The notes under the pieces: model-generated
Seen by the model: the letters and a program-made list of their open reading frames with translations, nothing else
Told to the model about the DNA's origin: nothing
Databases searched by the model: none
Shown: positions 37,430-49,561 of the stretch, piece after piece
How positions within the stretch are numbered: position 1 is the stretch's first letter
How the letters are laid out: each line of letters begins with the position of its first letter
Assembly (NCBI RefSeq): GCF_037042905.1
Contig: NC_087252.1
Span: 2,877,501 to 2,941,500 of the forward strand
Direction: 5' to 3'
Source: Lytechinus pictus
Taxonomy: Eukaryota; Echinodermata; Echinoidea; Temnopleuroida; Toxopneustidae
Length of the DNA stretch: 64,000 nt
Made by a program: the position numbers and the translations under genes

Positions 37430-37963
37430 ATTCGTAATTCCGAAGCTTCGTTATTCCGAAGGTTCGTATTTCCGAAGGTTCGTAATTCCGAAGGTTCGTT
37501 AGTCCGAAAACGAAATGAGTTTCGTAATTCCGAAGGTTCGTTAGTCCGAAAACGAAGTGAGGTTCGTAATTCCGAAGGTTCGTTAATCCGAAAAAGAAAT
37601 GAGGTTCGTAATTCCGAAGGTTCGTTAGTCCGAAAACTAAATGATAAACTAACCATATTTCGTTTTCGGACTAACGAACCTTATTTCGTTTTCGGATTAA
37701 CGGACCTTCGAAACAACGAACCTTATTTCGTTTTCGGATTAACGAACCTTCGGAACATCGAACCTTATTTCGTTTTCGGATTATCGAACCTTCGGAATAA
37801 CGAACCTTCGGAATAACGCCACAAATGTTCGGATTAACGAACCCTTTTACGTTTTCGGATTAACGAACATCGAGGTATAGGTAATTTGCGTGTTTCGGAA
37901 TTACGAACCTTCGGAATAAAGAACCTTCGGAATTACGAATCTTCGGAATTACGAAGTGTAACC
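37430..37963. mobile_element. Palindromic TTCGTAATTCCGAA element, copy 2
   Basis: The arms are about 37430-37645 and 37655-37963, made of the same tandem subunits as copy 1. The terminal segments (AACATCGAGGTATAGG to GAAGTGTAACC) are nearly identical to copy 1. The two copies lie about 800 bp apart in direct orientation. Confidence 0.75.
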
Positions 37964-38566
37964 AAAATATTGAGGGGGCAGATATGGCGTAACGAGTACA
38001 AAAGTGCGAGTGAGCGAAGCAAGCGAGCAAAATTTCCATTTTTAATTACAAAATTCAAATTTTGTGATAGATTTTGACATATCATCCAGAAAATATTACT
38101 ACTACACCCTTTTTTCCTGGTCGTAAAAAATTATGTACGCAACTGAATTTGATATGCCATAACTTTGTAATGCATTGTCCGATTTTGATGTTGTGTATTT
38201 TTTTTTACTTTCCGTTATCTGTCCAGGGATCCGTAACAGCAAGTTTAGCAATCATCGTAGAACATTTTTAGATAGATTTATTGCATATAATACAAAGAAC
38301 GAATATTCATGAAAATCAAGCGTACGATTAATTGCTCACGTTTGTGCAAAGGGACGCAGATCATTTCATTTTACCATGGAGAAGCAGTTTAAGGAAATAA
38401 AAAGCTTCAGCAATTCTCGGTTTCGTTTTTTCTTGGACGTTTTGAAACCGAAACCATAACTGTTTAAAAAATAGAACAATCCATTTTGAATGTCACGTAC
38501 CTTGATGAATGAAAGTTGATACCAATACACAAATAATATTATCGGTTGGTTTATTTCCTTGGTCCC

Positions 38567-38836
38567 GGCTTACAAAGAGTTGCGATTGATCTGATCAACC
38601 ACAACTACGGAAAGCCAACAACGTCAGCATGGTCAACATCTCTTATGCATGTTTATTCAAACTATTATCTAACTACGATTTATATTCATACAGTCGTTGT
38701 TTTTCATGAAAATTTCAGTGAGCTCCTTTTTGTTTACCGAGGACATTGTTCATATTTCTTGTAGAAAAGATGACAATTATCGATTTCCATAGAATTGAGG
38801 TTGATCGGATCAATCGTAACTCTTTGTAAGACGGGA
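38567..38836. mobile_element. MITE with CTTACAAAGAGTTGCGATTG ends, full-length
   Basis: The left end is GGCTTACAAAGAGTTGCG and the right end AACTCTTTGTAAGACGGG. The inverted homology extends about 34 bp. The length is about 270 bp, with no ORF. It is the reference copy for the interrupted element at 6830 and the fragment at 12907. Confidence 0.8.
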
Positions 38837-39752
38837 CGATGTAATCATAGAGTTATTTATTGAAAGGGTGCATATACTACTATGAAAGTTACAATCACAT
38901 CTACACAACCAACTCCACACCGCAGGGCCTTGGGAACGATTTTTGTTAGTGGGGATGCTGATGTAAATTTGAAAAGGTCCCTCTCCCCCGAAAAAATAGT
39001 TTTCACCTACAAAATGGAGGTCAAACTGATCCCCGGTAATTTGAAAAGCAAAAAAATAGTAAAGATAAGAAATAATAATAATAAATAAAAATAAATAAAT
39101 AAAAAAGGGAGGGGTTTATCTACAAAATGAAGATCACATTGGTCCTCAGTAATTTGAAAATAAAAGGTTTCACTAATTTGGTTACATTTTTTCCATTTTA
39201 CATATCTTCCAGAATACCTGGGATGCTGCCCTTGGAGAATAATACTCGCAGCACCCCCAAGGTAATTTTGGGGGGTGCTGACGCACCTCCAGCACCCCGC
39301 TTCCCAGGGCCATGCCAAACCGATAGAAACTTCTACTTTATTTCTAATGGTTTATCATCAATGTAATCGGTTGGTTTGAATTAGAGCCTTAGTGTGACTG
39401 TAGCAATGTCTTTCAATGCATAGCTGTTGTTAAATTGAAAGAAAAAAAACCTAAAAAAGTCAAATTTGATTGACTGTTCACATATCTAAGATATAAACAA
39501 TTGCACTCATTCATATCCCTTAAGGTGGTGCTATTCTACCAACCTCTCGGGCTAAGATCTGAACCGCTATTAGTGTCACATGGAGACTCAAACGATAACA
39601 AGTCAACACATATGCCATTTTCCATATAGAACAATCCACTTGCGCTACACTCATACCGTTTTCACATTGAGACACTCAAAGGCGTCGAAAACGTGGGAGC
39701 TGATGTTTTCAAGCCGAGTTACAGAGTAAAAACAAGTGGAATGCCTCTGGCC

Positions 39753-40694
39753 GTCTCACCTGCATCACGCGATTCAATAAAGCAGCAGTGCTGATTTTGA
39801 AAACTACTATAACTCGCACAAGATGTTCAGTGATACTTGGTTACTCTTATTTCCACGTTTTATGAACTAGACCAATACACTTATAGAGATATGATGGCAA
39901 TTCAACAAATACCCCCAACGTGGCCAAAGTTCTTTGACCTTACATGACCTTGATCATGTGACCTGAAACTCGCACAGGATGTTCAGTGATACTTGATTAC
40001 TCTTATGTCCAAGTTTTATGAACTAGACCAACACACTTTCAAATTTATGGCTGTAATTCAACAAATACCCCAATTTGGCCAAAGTTCATTGACCATAAAT
40101 GACCTTTGACCTTGATCATGTGACCTGAAACTTGCACAGGATGTTCAGTAATACTTGATTACTATTATGTCCAAGTTTCATGAATCAGATCCATAAACTT
40201 TCAAAGTTATGATGGTTATTCAACAGATACCCCCAATTCGGCCAAAGTTCATTGACCCTAAATGACCTTTGACCTTGGTCATGTGACGTGAAACTCATGC
40301 AGGATGTTCAGTGATACTTGATTAACCTTATGTATAAGTTTCATGAACTAGGTCCATATATTTTCTAAGTTATGATGACATTTCAAAAACTTAACCTTAG
40401 GTTAAGATTTTGATGTTGATTCCCCCAACATGGTCTAAGTTCATTGACCCTAAATGACCTTTGACCTTGGTCATGTGACATGAAACTCAGGCAGGATGTT
40501 CAGTAATACTTGATTAACCTTATGGCCAAGTTTCATGAACTAGGTCCATATACTTTCTAAGTTATGCTGTCATTTCAAAAACTTAACCTCAGGTTAAGAT
40601 TTGGTGTTGACACCGCCGCCGCCGTCGCCGTCGCCGCCGCCGCCGCCGTCGGAAAAGCGGCGCCTATAGTCTCACTCTGCTATGCAGGTGAGAC
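39753..40694. mobile_element. Element with inverted GTCTCACCTGCAT ends and five internal repeats
   Basis: GTCTCACCTGCAT at the left is matched by ATGCAGGTGAGAC at the right. Inside, five units each contain GGATGTTCAGTGATACTTG or a close variant (near 39823, 39978, 40140, 40303, 40495), about 155-192 bp apart. A (GCC/GTC)n stretch precedes the right end. No ORF is seen. Confidence 0.7.
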
Positions 40695-40910
40695 AACAAC
40701 AGAAGAAGGAAAGAAAAAGGTTACAAAGTGAGAACAGTTAGCAAACTAAATTGATTGCTGTGTACGAAATAAATATGTATATGTACGTTTTTTGTTAACA
40801 CAAACAGAAAACAAATTAGAAGTCAGAAATTTGCTTTCAAAATTTGCATTTTCAACGTGACAATCAGGAATTCTTGAAGCACCACACTAAAGATGGTCTT
40901 TTAATATCAT

Positions 40911-43538
40911 TCATTGGGTATCAAATGATTCGTCTTCAGATTAACGGTCAACTTTACGATCAATTCATCAAATAAATATTCCCGTCCTCTAGCATCTTCA
41001 GGCCAATGTACGTATATACGGCCTGCCATCACTAAGGCACAACCTTACTAAGAATGGTAGTTCTTCTCCAGGGTTGTCTTCCAGGAATAACAAAAGGACA
41101 AACTCAGTCTGGGTATCCGTCACGTGGTCAATAGCCGTTCTGAACTTGAGCATGAACCAACGATCATTGATAGCTGCCCTACTGAGCACTACGACCGTCT
41201 TGTAACTCCTGGTAACCGCATAGTCAATCGCCTCTAAGTAATACATACCTGCGACAAGATCGGCATCACCGTATACCTCCCTCTGGAAATGCGGAAGCCG
41301 TTCTTCTATGACCACTCGAAGATGTTCCCGGACCCATGCTTCGTCATCTTCATGCAAAATAACATTCAAGTCGTACTCGTAATCGTCATGGTCCCGAGGG
41401 TCTCGAACCTCCATATAACCTAATGCGGCCAGTTTTAGAAGAAAGAGCCAGCGTCGTAACTGCCATCGAAAATGATAAACTAAAATAATGGTTGCTATCA
41501 AGGAAATGACAGCAATTGAAGGCAAACAGACGATGTAGACATTGAAACCACACAGTTCAGTGGGGTTGAAGTCTAGGAAAGGCTTGTCTCTGAGTGGCTC
41601 TAACGATGCTATACCACAAATCGTTTTATCCTTTTGAAGAAGTTTTACTGTAGGCGTACTAATAACCCAACGGACAAGCCAACTTAACTCACAATCACAT
41701 GCGATTTGGCTCTGCGATATATCAATTCCCAAAAGCGAAGATATGATAGGGTCAAATGTACTTTGATTCAGAAATGTTAATTGATTTCCTGACAGGATGA
41801 GGCGAGCTAAATTTGGATTATTGGAAAACACATCACCGTCAAGATATACCAAACTATTGCCAGATAGATCCACGGTTTCTAATTTTCATAAGACCTTCAG
41901 TGAATCATGAGGGAGTTTCGTAATATCGTTCTCACTTAAGTCTAGATATTTGAGATATTCTAACCCTGTGAAGGCTTTAGAATGGATACTTGAGATACTA
42001 GAGCTTCGAATAGTTAAATTCTGCAGACGTGGGAGGGATCGAAATAAATCATGTTTTAACTGAGCGCCTGTCATTTCATTTCCTTCCAATTTTAAAAAAG
42101 TGAGGTTAAGCAAGCCATCAAATAAAGACACATTTAATGTGGGATTCCATAAATTAGGCCAGTAATATGTATTAGATATTTGCAAATTCAGAAGCAACCT
42201 TGATTGGTTAAAGGACGATCCTGGTATAAGCCTCAAAGATGGATTTCCGTACAAAACCAGACTACGGAGGTAAGGCGTTACCAACTTCAAGTCTGTTATA
42301 TGTGTACCTGAAAGCCATAAAGTGTTAAGTCTCTTCATTTCCAAGAAAGATGTTGGTTCCAAGGAAACGAGTTCATTTGCATCCACATGTAAATACCTCA
42401 AATTTGTTAATCCCTGGAATGTTGACGGTTGAATTTCGGTTAAAGAATTGTAACTTAAGTCTAAATATTCAATCAGGTCATTTTCCCAAACATCCCCATT
42501 TAAGTTTATCGTTTTTATTTCATTATAGCACAAGTGCAAATATATTAATTTGCCCATTCCGTGAAAAATGCTTGGTTCAATCTTTTTAATCCTATTCCCT
42601 GTGAAATCAAGATCAGCGACATTTGTTAAACTCGAAAAGATATCAGAATATAGTTCGATCGAATTACCCTTTAAACTAAGACTAGATATGGTGGAATTGC
42701 GCAGGAAATCGAATAAACCACTTGGAATAGAAAGGTTGTGAAAATTGCTGACAAAGAGTTTTTTTACATTCGAAAGGGAGACACCGAGAAATATATCTTT
42801 AAGCGTTTTCGATTCTCCTATTTTCAATGATCGAACTTGAAGCGATGCAATTACATCAGGATCGACCGAAACGATAGGGTTGTCGGAGAGATCCAAACTG
42901 TCTAGTTTGCAAGTAAGACGGAACGTATCGTCGTTGAGATGATAAATTTTGTTACCCGACAAATCAAAGACATCAATTTTACCACACAAGCTTATATTGA
43001 TAAAACTCAACTCATTGTCGCCGACACTCACAAGTTTCACTCTTGGACTCCACCTAATAATGTCATCTGGAAGTGATTTTAAGCCTGAACAGGACATATC
43101 AATGTAACTTAGTTCTGTAGCCCATCTTAGTAGACCTTCATGTGGAAGTAGTAGACCTTTGTTATAGGATATGTTAAGTTCAGACAATAATTTGAGGGGA
43201 TGGAAAGTGGAAGAGTACACGTTGCTTATGGCGTTGTTGGATAGGTCTAGTTTGGTTATATGAATGTATCTTTCAAAGGAAGAACTGAAGAGCTCAGTGA
43301 TACTATTACGAGAAAGCAACATGATTTCAACTCCATCCGGGAGATCTTGTGGGACGTTGGTTAAACCAAGTTCTTCGCAATTCGCAGTCTTTGTAGGAAC
43401 ATCAAAAACACATGTGGAAGAGGAACCCTCCTTGTCCTTGTAGGGCAATGCATTGCCATTCACATAAGTTGCTTGTTGAAATAGCATGACTATCAATAGG
43501 TTAATGGTGACGAGAAGCACTGGGCGGTCTAAAGCCAT
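40911..43538 (-). pseudogene. Toll-like receptor pseudogene
   Basis: It is collinear with the intact TLR at 52082-54733: signal peptide (MALDRPVLLVTINLL), LRRNT (CVFDVPTKTANCEELGL), leucine-rich repeats, LRRCT (IACDCELSWLVRWV), membrane helix and TIR domain. Two lesions break it. Codon 551 is TGA at 41886-41888 where the intact gene has TGG. An extra ATAT near 41013-41016, in the codons after GRPY, shifts the frame and causes a stop at 40998. The homologous end is at 40911. The start at 43538 was chosen by homology, because the upstream in-frame ATG at 43574 lies before a probable 5'-UTR splice acceptor (TTTATTTTACAG). A shortened secreted LRR product is possible but unproven. Confidence 0.9.
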
Positions 43539-43924
43539 GATGAAAATCGTCTGTAAAATAAAGGAATAGAGCAATGTAACTTTAAGACCGTCATTTTAGC
43601 AGCATGCATGAGATTGGTGCTCGGCGCCATGGGCACTTTGATTTGAGATTGGTCATAAAATAATCAGGATAATTGTACGATATGTATGACCCGTTGGATG
43701 TGCAGTTCAATATTTGAAGTAGCAAGAATGGGAATTTTTAATCAATAAGTCACTTATTAACTCAATTATTTATTACTTTATTCTTTCTTTATTTTTTATA
43801 AAAAGGATGGCCACTTCAATAATCATAAATGCAGAATACTTGCCAGGGAACCTTTATACAATATGTATTGTTACTGGTATCATCAATCATCACTGTAATT
43901 ATACAAATACTACTGCTACTCCAT

Positions 43925-44020
43925 TTACTACAATTACTGCTACTAAAACTACCACTGCTACTACTACTTTTACTTCTACAGCTACCACAACAACGGCAAC
44001 TAACAACACCAACTACAATA

Positions 44021-44098
<78 letters not shown>

Positions 44099-44099
44099 G

Positions 44100-44146
<47 letters not shown>

Positions 44147-44174
44147 ACTACTACCACTACTACTGCTGCTGCTA

Positions 44175-44212
<38 letters not shown>

Positions 44213-44230
44213 ACTACTACTCCTGCTACT
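43925..44230 (+). repeat. (ACT)n/(GCT)n trinucleotide tract
   Basis: CTA units give way to CTG units and alternate. Poly-Thr, poly-Tyr, poly-Val and poly-Ala ORFs across it are artefacts. It lies 390-690 bp upstream of the TLR pseudogene start. Confidence 0.95.
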
Positions 44231-46431
44231 ACTTTATCGGTATATCGTCGAAAAACAGTCATGTCTTTGAAATGAGAAAAAACAACAACAAAGAACAAAC
44301 AAAGAGGGAAAGACATTCAAACTTTTTTACCCGAAATGCTTATAATGTAGGTGAAGATTAGTCAACTCGGATGAAGATAACCTCACAGCAAGCAATAAAT
44401 AAGCGTTGCATATTAATTTTACTCAGTAGACTGACTAGAAACCGATCAGAATTGTACTTTCGTACTAGCGATTAATCGCTTACTTTTGTGCTACGGAGTC
44501 ACGAAGCTTTCACATTCAGTGGAATCAAAAATGGGGGGAAAAATACGCGGAAATATAAAAAGGTAGGAAATTTAATGTGCCGTAGTTTGGATTTCATAAG
44601 GATCGATCTCTCTGGGAAATAGCATGATAAATATGACAAAAACAAAAATATAACAAAACAAAACAAAACAATGAGCTTACGCTGAACTACTAACTTGAAA
44701 ATTCGAGCAAACTTGAGAAATTGATTGGACACGTTGTGCAAGGGTATTATGATCTTATTACCTTCATAATTCAGGATAGAACGTAAAAAGTTAAGTCTTT
44801 TCTCATGACCATTGTATTGACCTATATGGCAAATGCATACATACGTTATACCCATATTTGATATTTTGGAGAAAATTTGTGATTATTAATGTATTTTATT
44901 AAATACAAATTCGATCTCAAGAATTGAAGAAAAACTATGGGGCACGCTTATTTGCACAGTATTTTTCCCCTTAGAAATATAGGCCTACTACATCGGAGGT
45001 ATTTTACAAAGTGCATACACAGCTTAAAACAAAAACTTGTATGGGATGTCAAAATACGATTAAGTGAATCAAAGATTAAACATGACTTTGTGTCAAATTA
45101 CCATGTCGAATAGCGCGCATGCGTGTACGTATGCCAATCAGGGAAAAATGTGAAATATTTGAAAAAAAAACATTCGAGTGATGTCCTTCCTCTTTTGCTT
45201 GCATGTCCAAACAAAAAATATAAACGATAAAGTGACAAATGCTGTTACATTTACAATCGTTTTGTCATAAAAAATTGACTTGAAAGAGGAAGTGAGATGA
45301 ATTTATTTCTTTTTAATTATATTAGTTTACATTTGCTTGTCGGTAAACTTTTGAAGAAAAGAGAGGGTTTTTTATCTCCTTGGTCGAAAGAAACACAAAT
45401 AAATTCTAATAATGATAATTATAAGAAAGATTCCAAATGTACACAGCATTTGATAGGATTTCAGTTCAGAATGTTGCTTTCTTTTATTTTGGCGTTAAGT
45501 CATTTTTTACAAAAGTAGTTAATGTTCAGCCAAGCATGATTAAATGATTTGTTTTTATTGTGTCAAAACGCTCTAGAAAGTCTATAAACACAAACACACA
45601 CACACACATCACTCAGACACACCCGAACACAGATTCATGTATGCTCTCGTTATTCGGTCTGTCAACATTAACTTAGTAATAGAACATATGAAGAACTGGA
45701 TTCCAAATGAGGCAAAATCCACTATTGACAAAAACTTTTTTTCCATATAGATATATGCATCCTAGACGTGGGAATCAAATGCACCATACTGTATTTGAAA
45801 ATAAGTTTGGGACCATTAGCCAAAATTGATTGCAGTTTTATTCCAAAAAGGAGCCATATCCACTATAATTTGATAAATTAAAATTGGTCAATTACTTGAC
45901 CACATTACCTTATAGTTTATATGCATTTTGATGTCTAAGTACATGTTATGGATATATATTCACAACCACTATTTCTATGAATATTTAGCTGCTTTTGAAA
46001 TGAGACGCCGACAAATCAGCGTCCTTACAATATATATATATATATATATATATAGGCGAAAAAATGACAAGACGATTTGACGTTGCTGTAGACCACAATT
46101 TAATCCGAGCTTTCGGCCTTAATAGGCCTTATTCATGGGTTCTATTTTAACAAAAACGAACGAAACATATCAATAGTATAGAGGGAGGAACAGGTGGAAA
46201 TATGGGCATATACATGTACATATATAATAACTGATAATAACATATAACATTGACGTCGTACGTATACAATATATGCACATACATATATACATATACAAAT
46301 ACATACATGCACATACGTATATATATCTATATACATAAATACACTTATACATATATATACATACATATGTACATATACACAAACATACACATGTGATGTA
46401 TGTGATATATATATATATGTATATATATATA

Positions 46432-46602
46432 TTGTTAAAGAAATGGATGAAGAGAACAAAAGTAGGCGTAGTTTAAATCAAGGCTCCCCAGAGCTATCTG
46501 CCCTTTGGAAAAATTGGTGATGCCGAAAATTGTCTCTGCTGGGAATCGAAACCGGGCCCTCAGCTTTAAACGCCAGTGCCTTAACCACTAGACCACAGAG
46601 AC
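46432..46602 (-). mobile_element. tRNA-derived SINE-like element 1
   Basis: The head (46532-46602) folds like a tRNA. GTCTCTG pairs with CAGAGAC (7 bp), the A box is GTCTAGTGGTTAAGGC, and the B box GGTTTCGATTCC is close to consensus. The apparent anticodon is TTA and the T-stem has mismatches, so it is unlikely to be a working tRNA. A roughly 100-bp body follows and ends in (AT)n. Confidence 0.65.
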
Positions 46603-46739
46603 GGGTTAGTGGCTTGGATGACCCCGATCCGATTGACCGACATAACGGATGTATCAATCAAGTCTTGTTGCAGTTGTTCGTTTAATGCATGCTCGCAAAA
46701 GGTGAGTCGGGTGAAAAGATAAGACGATCGCTACATTTT

Positions 46740-46985
46740 CTAAAGTTAGTAACGTTAGAGTCTTGACAAACGACAACGTTAGGTAATGTTTTCGTGAGAT
46801 TTAACGTTAGCTTAGCCTTAACGTTAGGAGCTAAGAGTAGACTCAAGATCTACGTTAGTTCTAACTAGACCTAGCCCTAATGTTCCGTTTAATCTTAGAT
46901 CTGACGTAGATTCTTGCCGAGATCTAACGTTAGATCTAGACTCTAATGTAGATTTTAGACTGTTAACGTTACTTAGAGTAGTTCA
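46740..46985. repeat. Cluster of TAACGTTAG and AGATCTA palindromes
   Basis: Many irregularly spaced AACGTTA words and AGATCTA words within 250 bp. There is no fixed period and no ORF. It may be decayed satellite-like sequence. Confidence 0.5.
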
Positions 46986-47063
46986 GACCACAATTTGGTT
47001 TCTAAAATATTCTAGGCCTAGTAGGCCCTAATTGGTACTGCATTGATATTCGAATTAGAGACT

Positions 47064-47665
47064 TAAAGGAGAATCCAGCCTTGGCCATAAAATGTTGTGT
47101 TGGGAAGGAGAAAAATAAATCAAACAGAATGGCGAAAGTTTGAAAGAAATCGGACAAGCAATAAGAAAGTTATAGCTGCTTTAAACTTGAGATCACTAAT
47201 ACTATGTAGATTTCAAATTGACAACTGGGTAAGTAAATTATGACAAGGGGCAAGGACAACTTTCCCATAGGCCATGTACTTTATTATCAGGGATTTGTGG
47301 TTTTCTCCTAAGTACCCATTCCCCTGGGGCAGTAATCTAAATATAATCCAGGTAGTATATTGTTTGATGTCCTCATGAAAGAAAAATATAATTTGAAATA
47401 AAACTTTTGGGAAAAATGACATTTTAGCCATAATATGTATTGGAGTACATGGAAGAGTAGTCCTTGCCTTACATCACTATGACATCCCATATGCGGCCAA
47501 TTTAAAGTCTCCATGGGTATAGTGATTACCAATATTTACAACTTTTAAAAATTCATAACTTTCTTGTTGTTTTTCCAATATTGTTCAAACTTTCACCTTT
47601 CAACTTGTCTGATTTTTCTTTTTCTTATAAAAACAAGTTTTTATTTGGGTTGGATTCCCCTTTAA
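47064..47665. mobile_element. Foldback MITE, AAAGGAGAATCCAGCC ends
   Basis: The left end AAAGGAGAATCCAGCC matches the right end GGTTGGATTCCCCTTT in inverted form. Inner inverted blocks include AATAAGAAAGTTATAG and its partner ATAACTTTCTTGTTG. It is about 600 bp and non-coding. Confidence 0.75.
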
Positions 47666-48097
47666 CGTCAGGGGCAGGGTTCTAACGTTAGCCTGGGGGG
47701 GGGGGGGGTATAGGGCTATTAGGCCTAACTTGTTTAAGATCTAGACTAGGCTTTAGATCTAATTTTATTTCGGTTCATAAAATATGTATGGACTGCATGC
47801 TTTTATCTTCGAGACACAGTTTCTTTCTGCTCACGGGTACCGCATTGGCCAGACCATGCCCTCGGGCAAAGCCCTCGGGCATAGTCGCTTTGCAGTCCCC
47901 TTGAGCCTTTATAAGCAACCATGCCTCTCAAAGCAGTCCATAGATCTATACTATAATTTAAATGTATTTTAAATAGCAAGGCCCATTGTAAACCAGTTTT
48001 TTCATTGTCAAATGCTGAATTGGTTTGAAATAATTGCCTGGAAATAACTGATGTGAAACAAATAAATTAATAAATAATTAGAACCAATAAAGAACAT

Positions 48098-48312
48098 ACA
48101 CAGTAAAAACGCTGTTTAATATTTTTATACAACGCTGTTTATTATATGAACCTTACAGTATTTGTTTAACCACTTATACAATCATGTTTAATATATTGAA
48201 GATTAGATATTGAAAATTAAACTTTGTTGCATAAGATTTAAACACTTGTTTAAACCGTTTAAACAATTACTGTAAGGTTCATATAGTAAACAGCGTTGTA
48301 TAATTTTTTTGT
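48098..48312. mobile_element. Foldback MITE rich in GTTTAA words
   Basis: ACAACGCTGTTTATTATATG at the left is mirrored by CATATAGTAAACAGCGTTGT at the right. The arms also share GAACCTTACAGTA. A diverged relative lies at about 51190-51390. Confidence 0.7.
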
Positions 48313-49515
48313 GAACCCTTGCCCAACATGCCCAATCATATCTAAAGTCTGTTATAAGTTTCATATTCCAGAGAGATAGGCCCTTCTACATGTATAATGC
48401 AAATTGCGGTATTATAAAATCAACTACCCTATTATATTTCCGCTTGATATCTTTCTATTCTCGGTAGCACTGAATGTGAAAGCCCTCTCAAATTTATCTT
48501 GTCGATGATGACATGCTGATGCCAAGTTGATGATAATTATGCACGATTCGGTGAGACGAAAATCAGTTGTGACAATGACCAAGCTAGCTCTTATTCTCGG
48601 ATGACCCACTGGCTTCCAGTTTGTCCACCAAAGTTGACTGATATTCACCTATATTCAATTCGGGTAAGATATATTTGATTTTTCCCTCTTTGCCCCCCCC
48701 CCAGTTTTCAATATCTGGAACATTTTTTTTCAAGTAATAATATCGATGCTCGTAAGTTTTTGCAGATAAGTGAAGTTTATCAAGACAACGGTCTGTATAA
48801 ACCAGACAGAAGGGACACAGTTAATTTGCAAACCTTACCTCATTGTATTGCATATTGGTCATTCCCATACACGCACGCACACACAAACATTATATATGTA
48901 TATATATATATATATATATATGGTCATTTGGCCTTATTTTGCTTTTCTGAATAACATTCACCGTGTGTAATATTTTGACTTTATTCCAATTACCAAAAGT
49001 TTCAAGAAGTTTATCAAAAATATTCATGAACTTTACGTTTTCATGGAAACGGGAGTTAATCCGAAACACTTTTCATTCAAAATGGATTGAATACACTTAT
49101 GCTCATTCTTTATCAATCACTTCTACCAAAATCAACATTTCAATTTGGGAAGTTCATTCTACTCTATTTAAGAGTCATCACAACAGGTAACAATAATGGC
49201 ATTTGCATAAATCCTTCAAATTAATATATTTTGTTTCATAATTTTTCTTTTTAGATTATTTTGGATTTTGTCCCTTTTGCATAAAAAATCTTCGGGGTTA
49301 TAGCTGTACACATGGTTTGACGTAAACACAATTATTATATTTTTCTCTTCCCGTACCCTCTCTATTGTCCGCGTAGATGTTGAAATTGTTTACTGCTTTG
49401 TTTAATAGTTACGTGTAGAACCTTTGCCTGATGAAGCAGCAAATTGAAATTACTTTTCATGCCAAATGGACCAAATCCCTAATAATATAATACGATGTAA
49501 TATTCATTATATATT

Positions 49516-49561
<46 letters not shown>

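Noticed and set aside
36211-37816. ORFs with repeated NEPYFVFGLTNLR or RNSEGSLVRKR peptides
   Set aside because: They translate the palindromic TTCGTAATTCCGAA units; both strands give similar ORFs.
42350-42589. Plus-strand ORFs inside the TLR pseudogene and minus-strand ORFs inside the TLR gene
   Set aside because: They are antisense shadows of leucine-rich repeat coding sequence.
43807-44361. 184-residue Tyr/Cys and 166-residue Val/Ala ORFs
   Set aside because: Translations of the (ACT/CTG)n tract.
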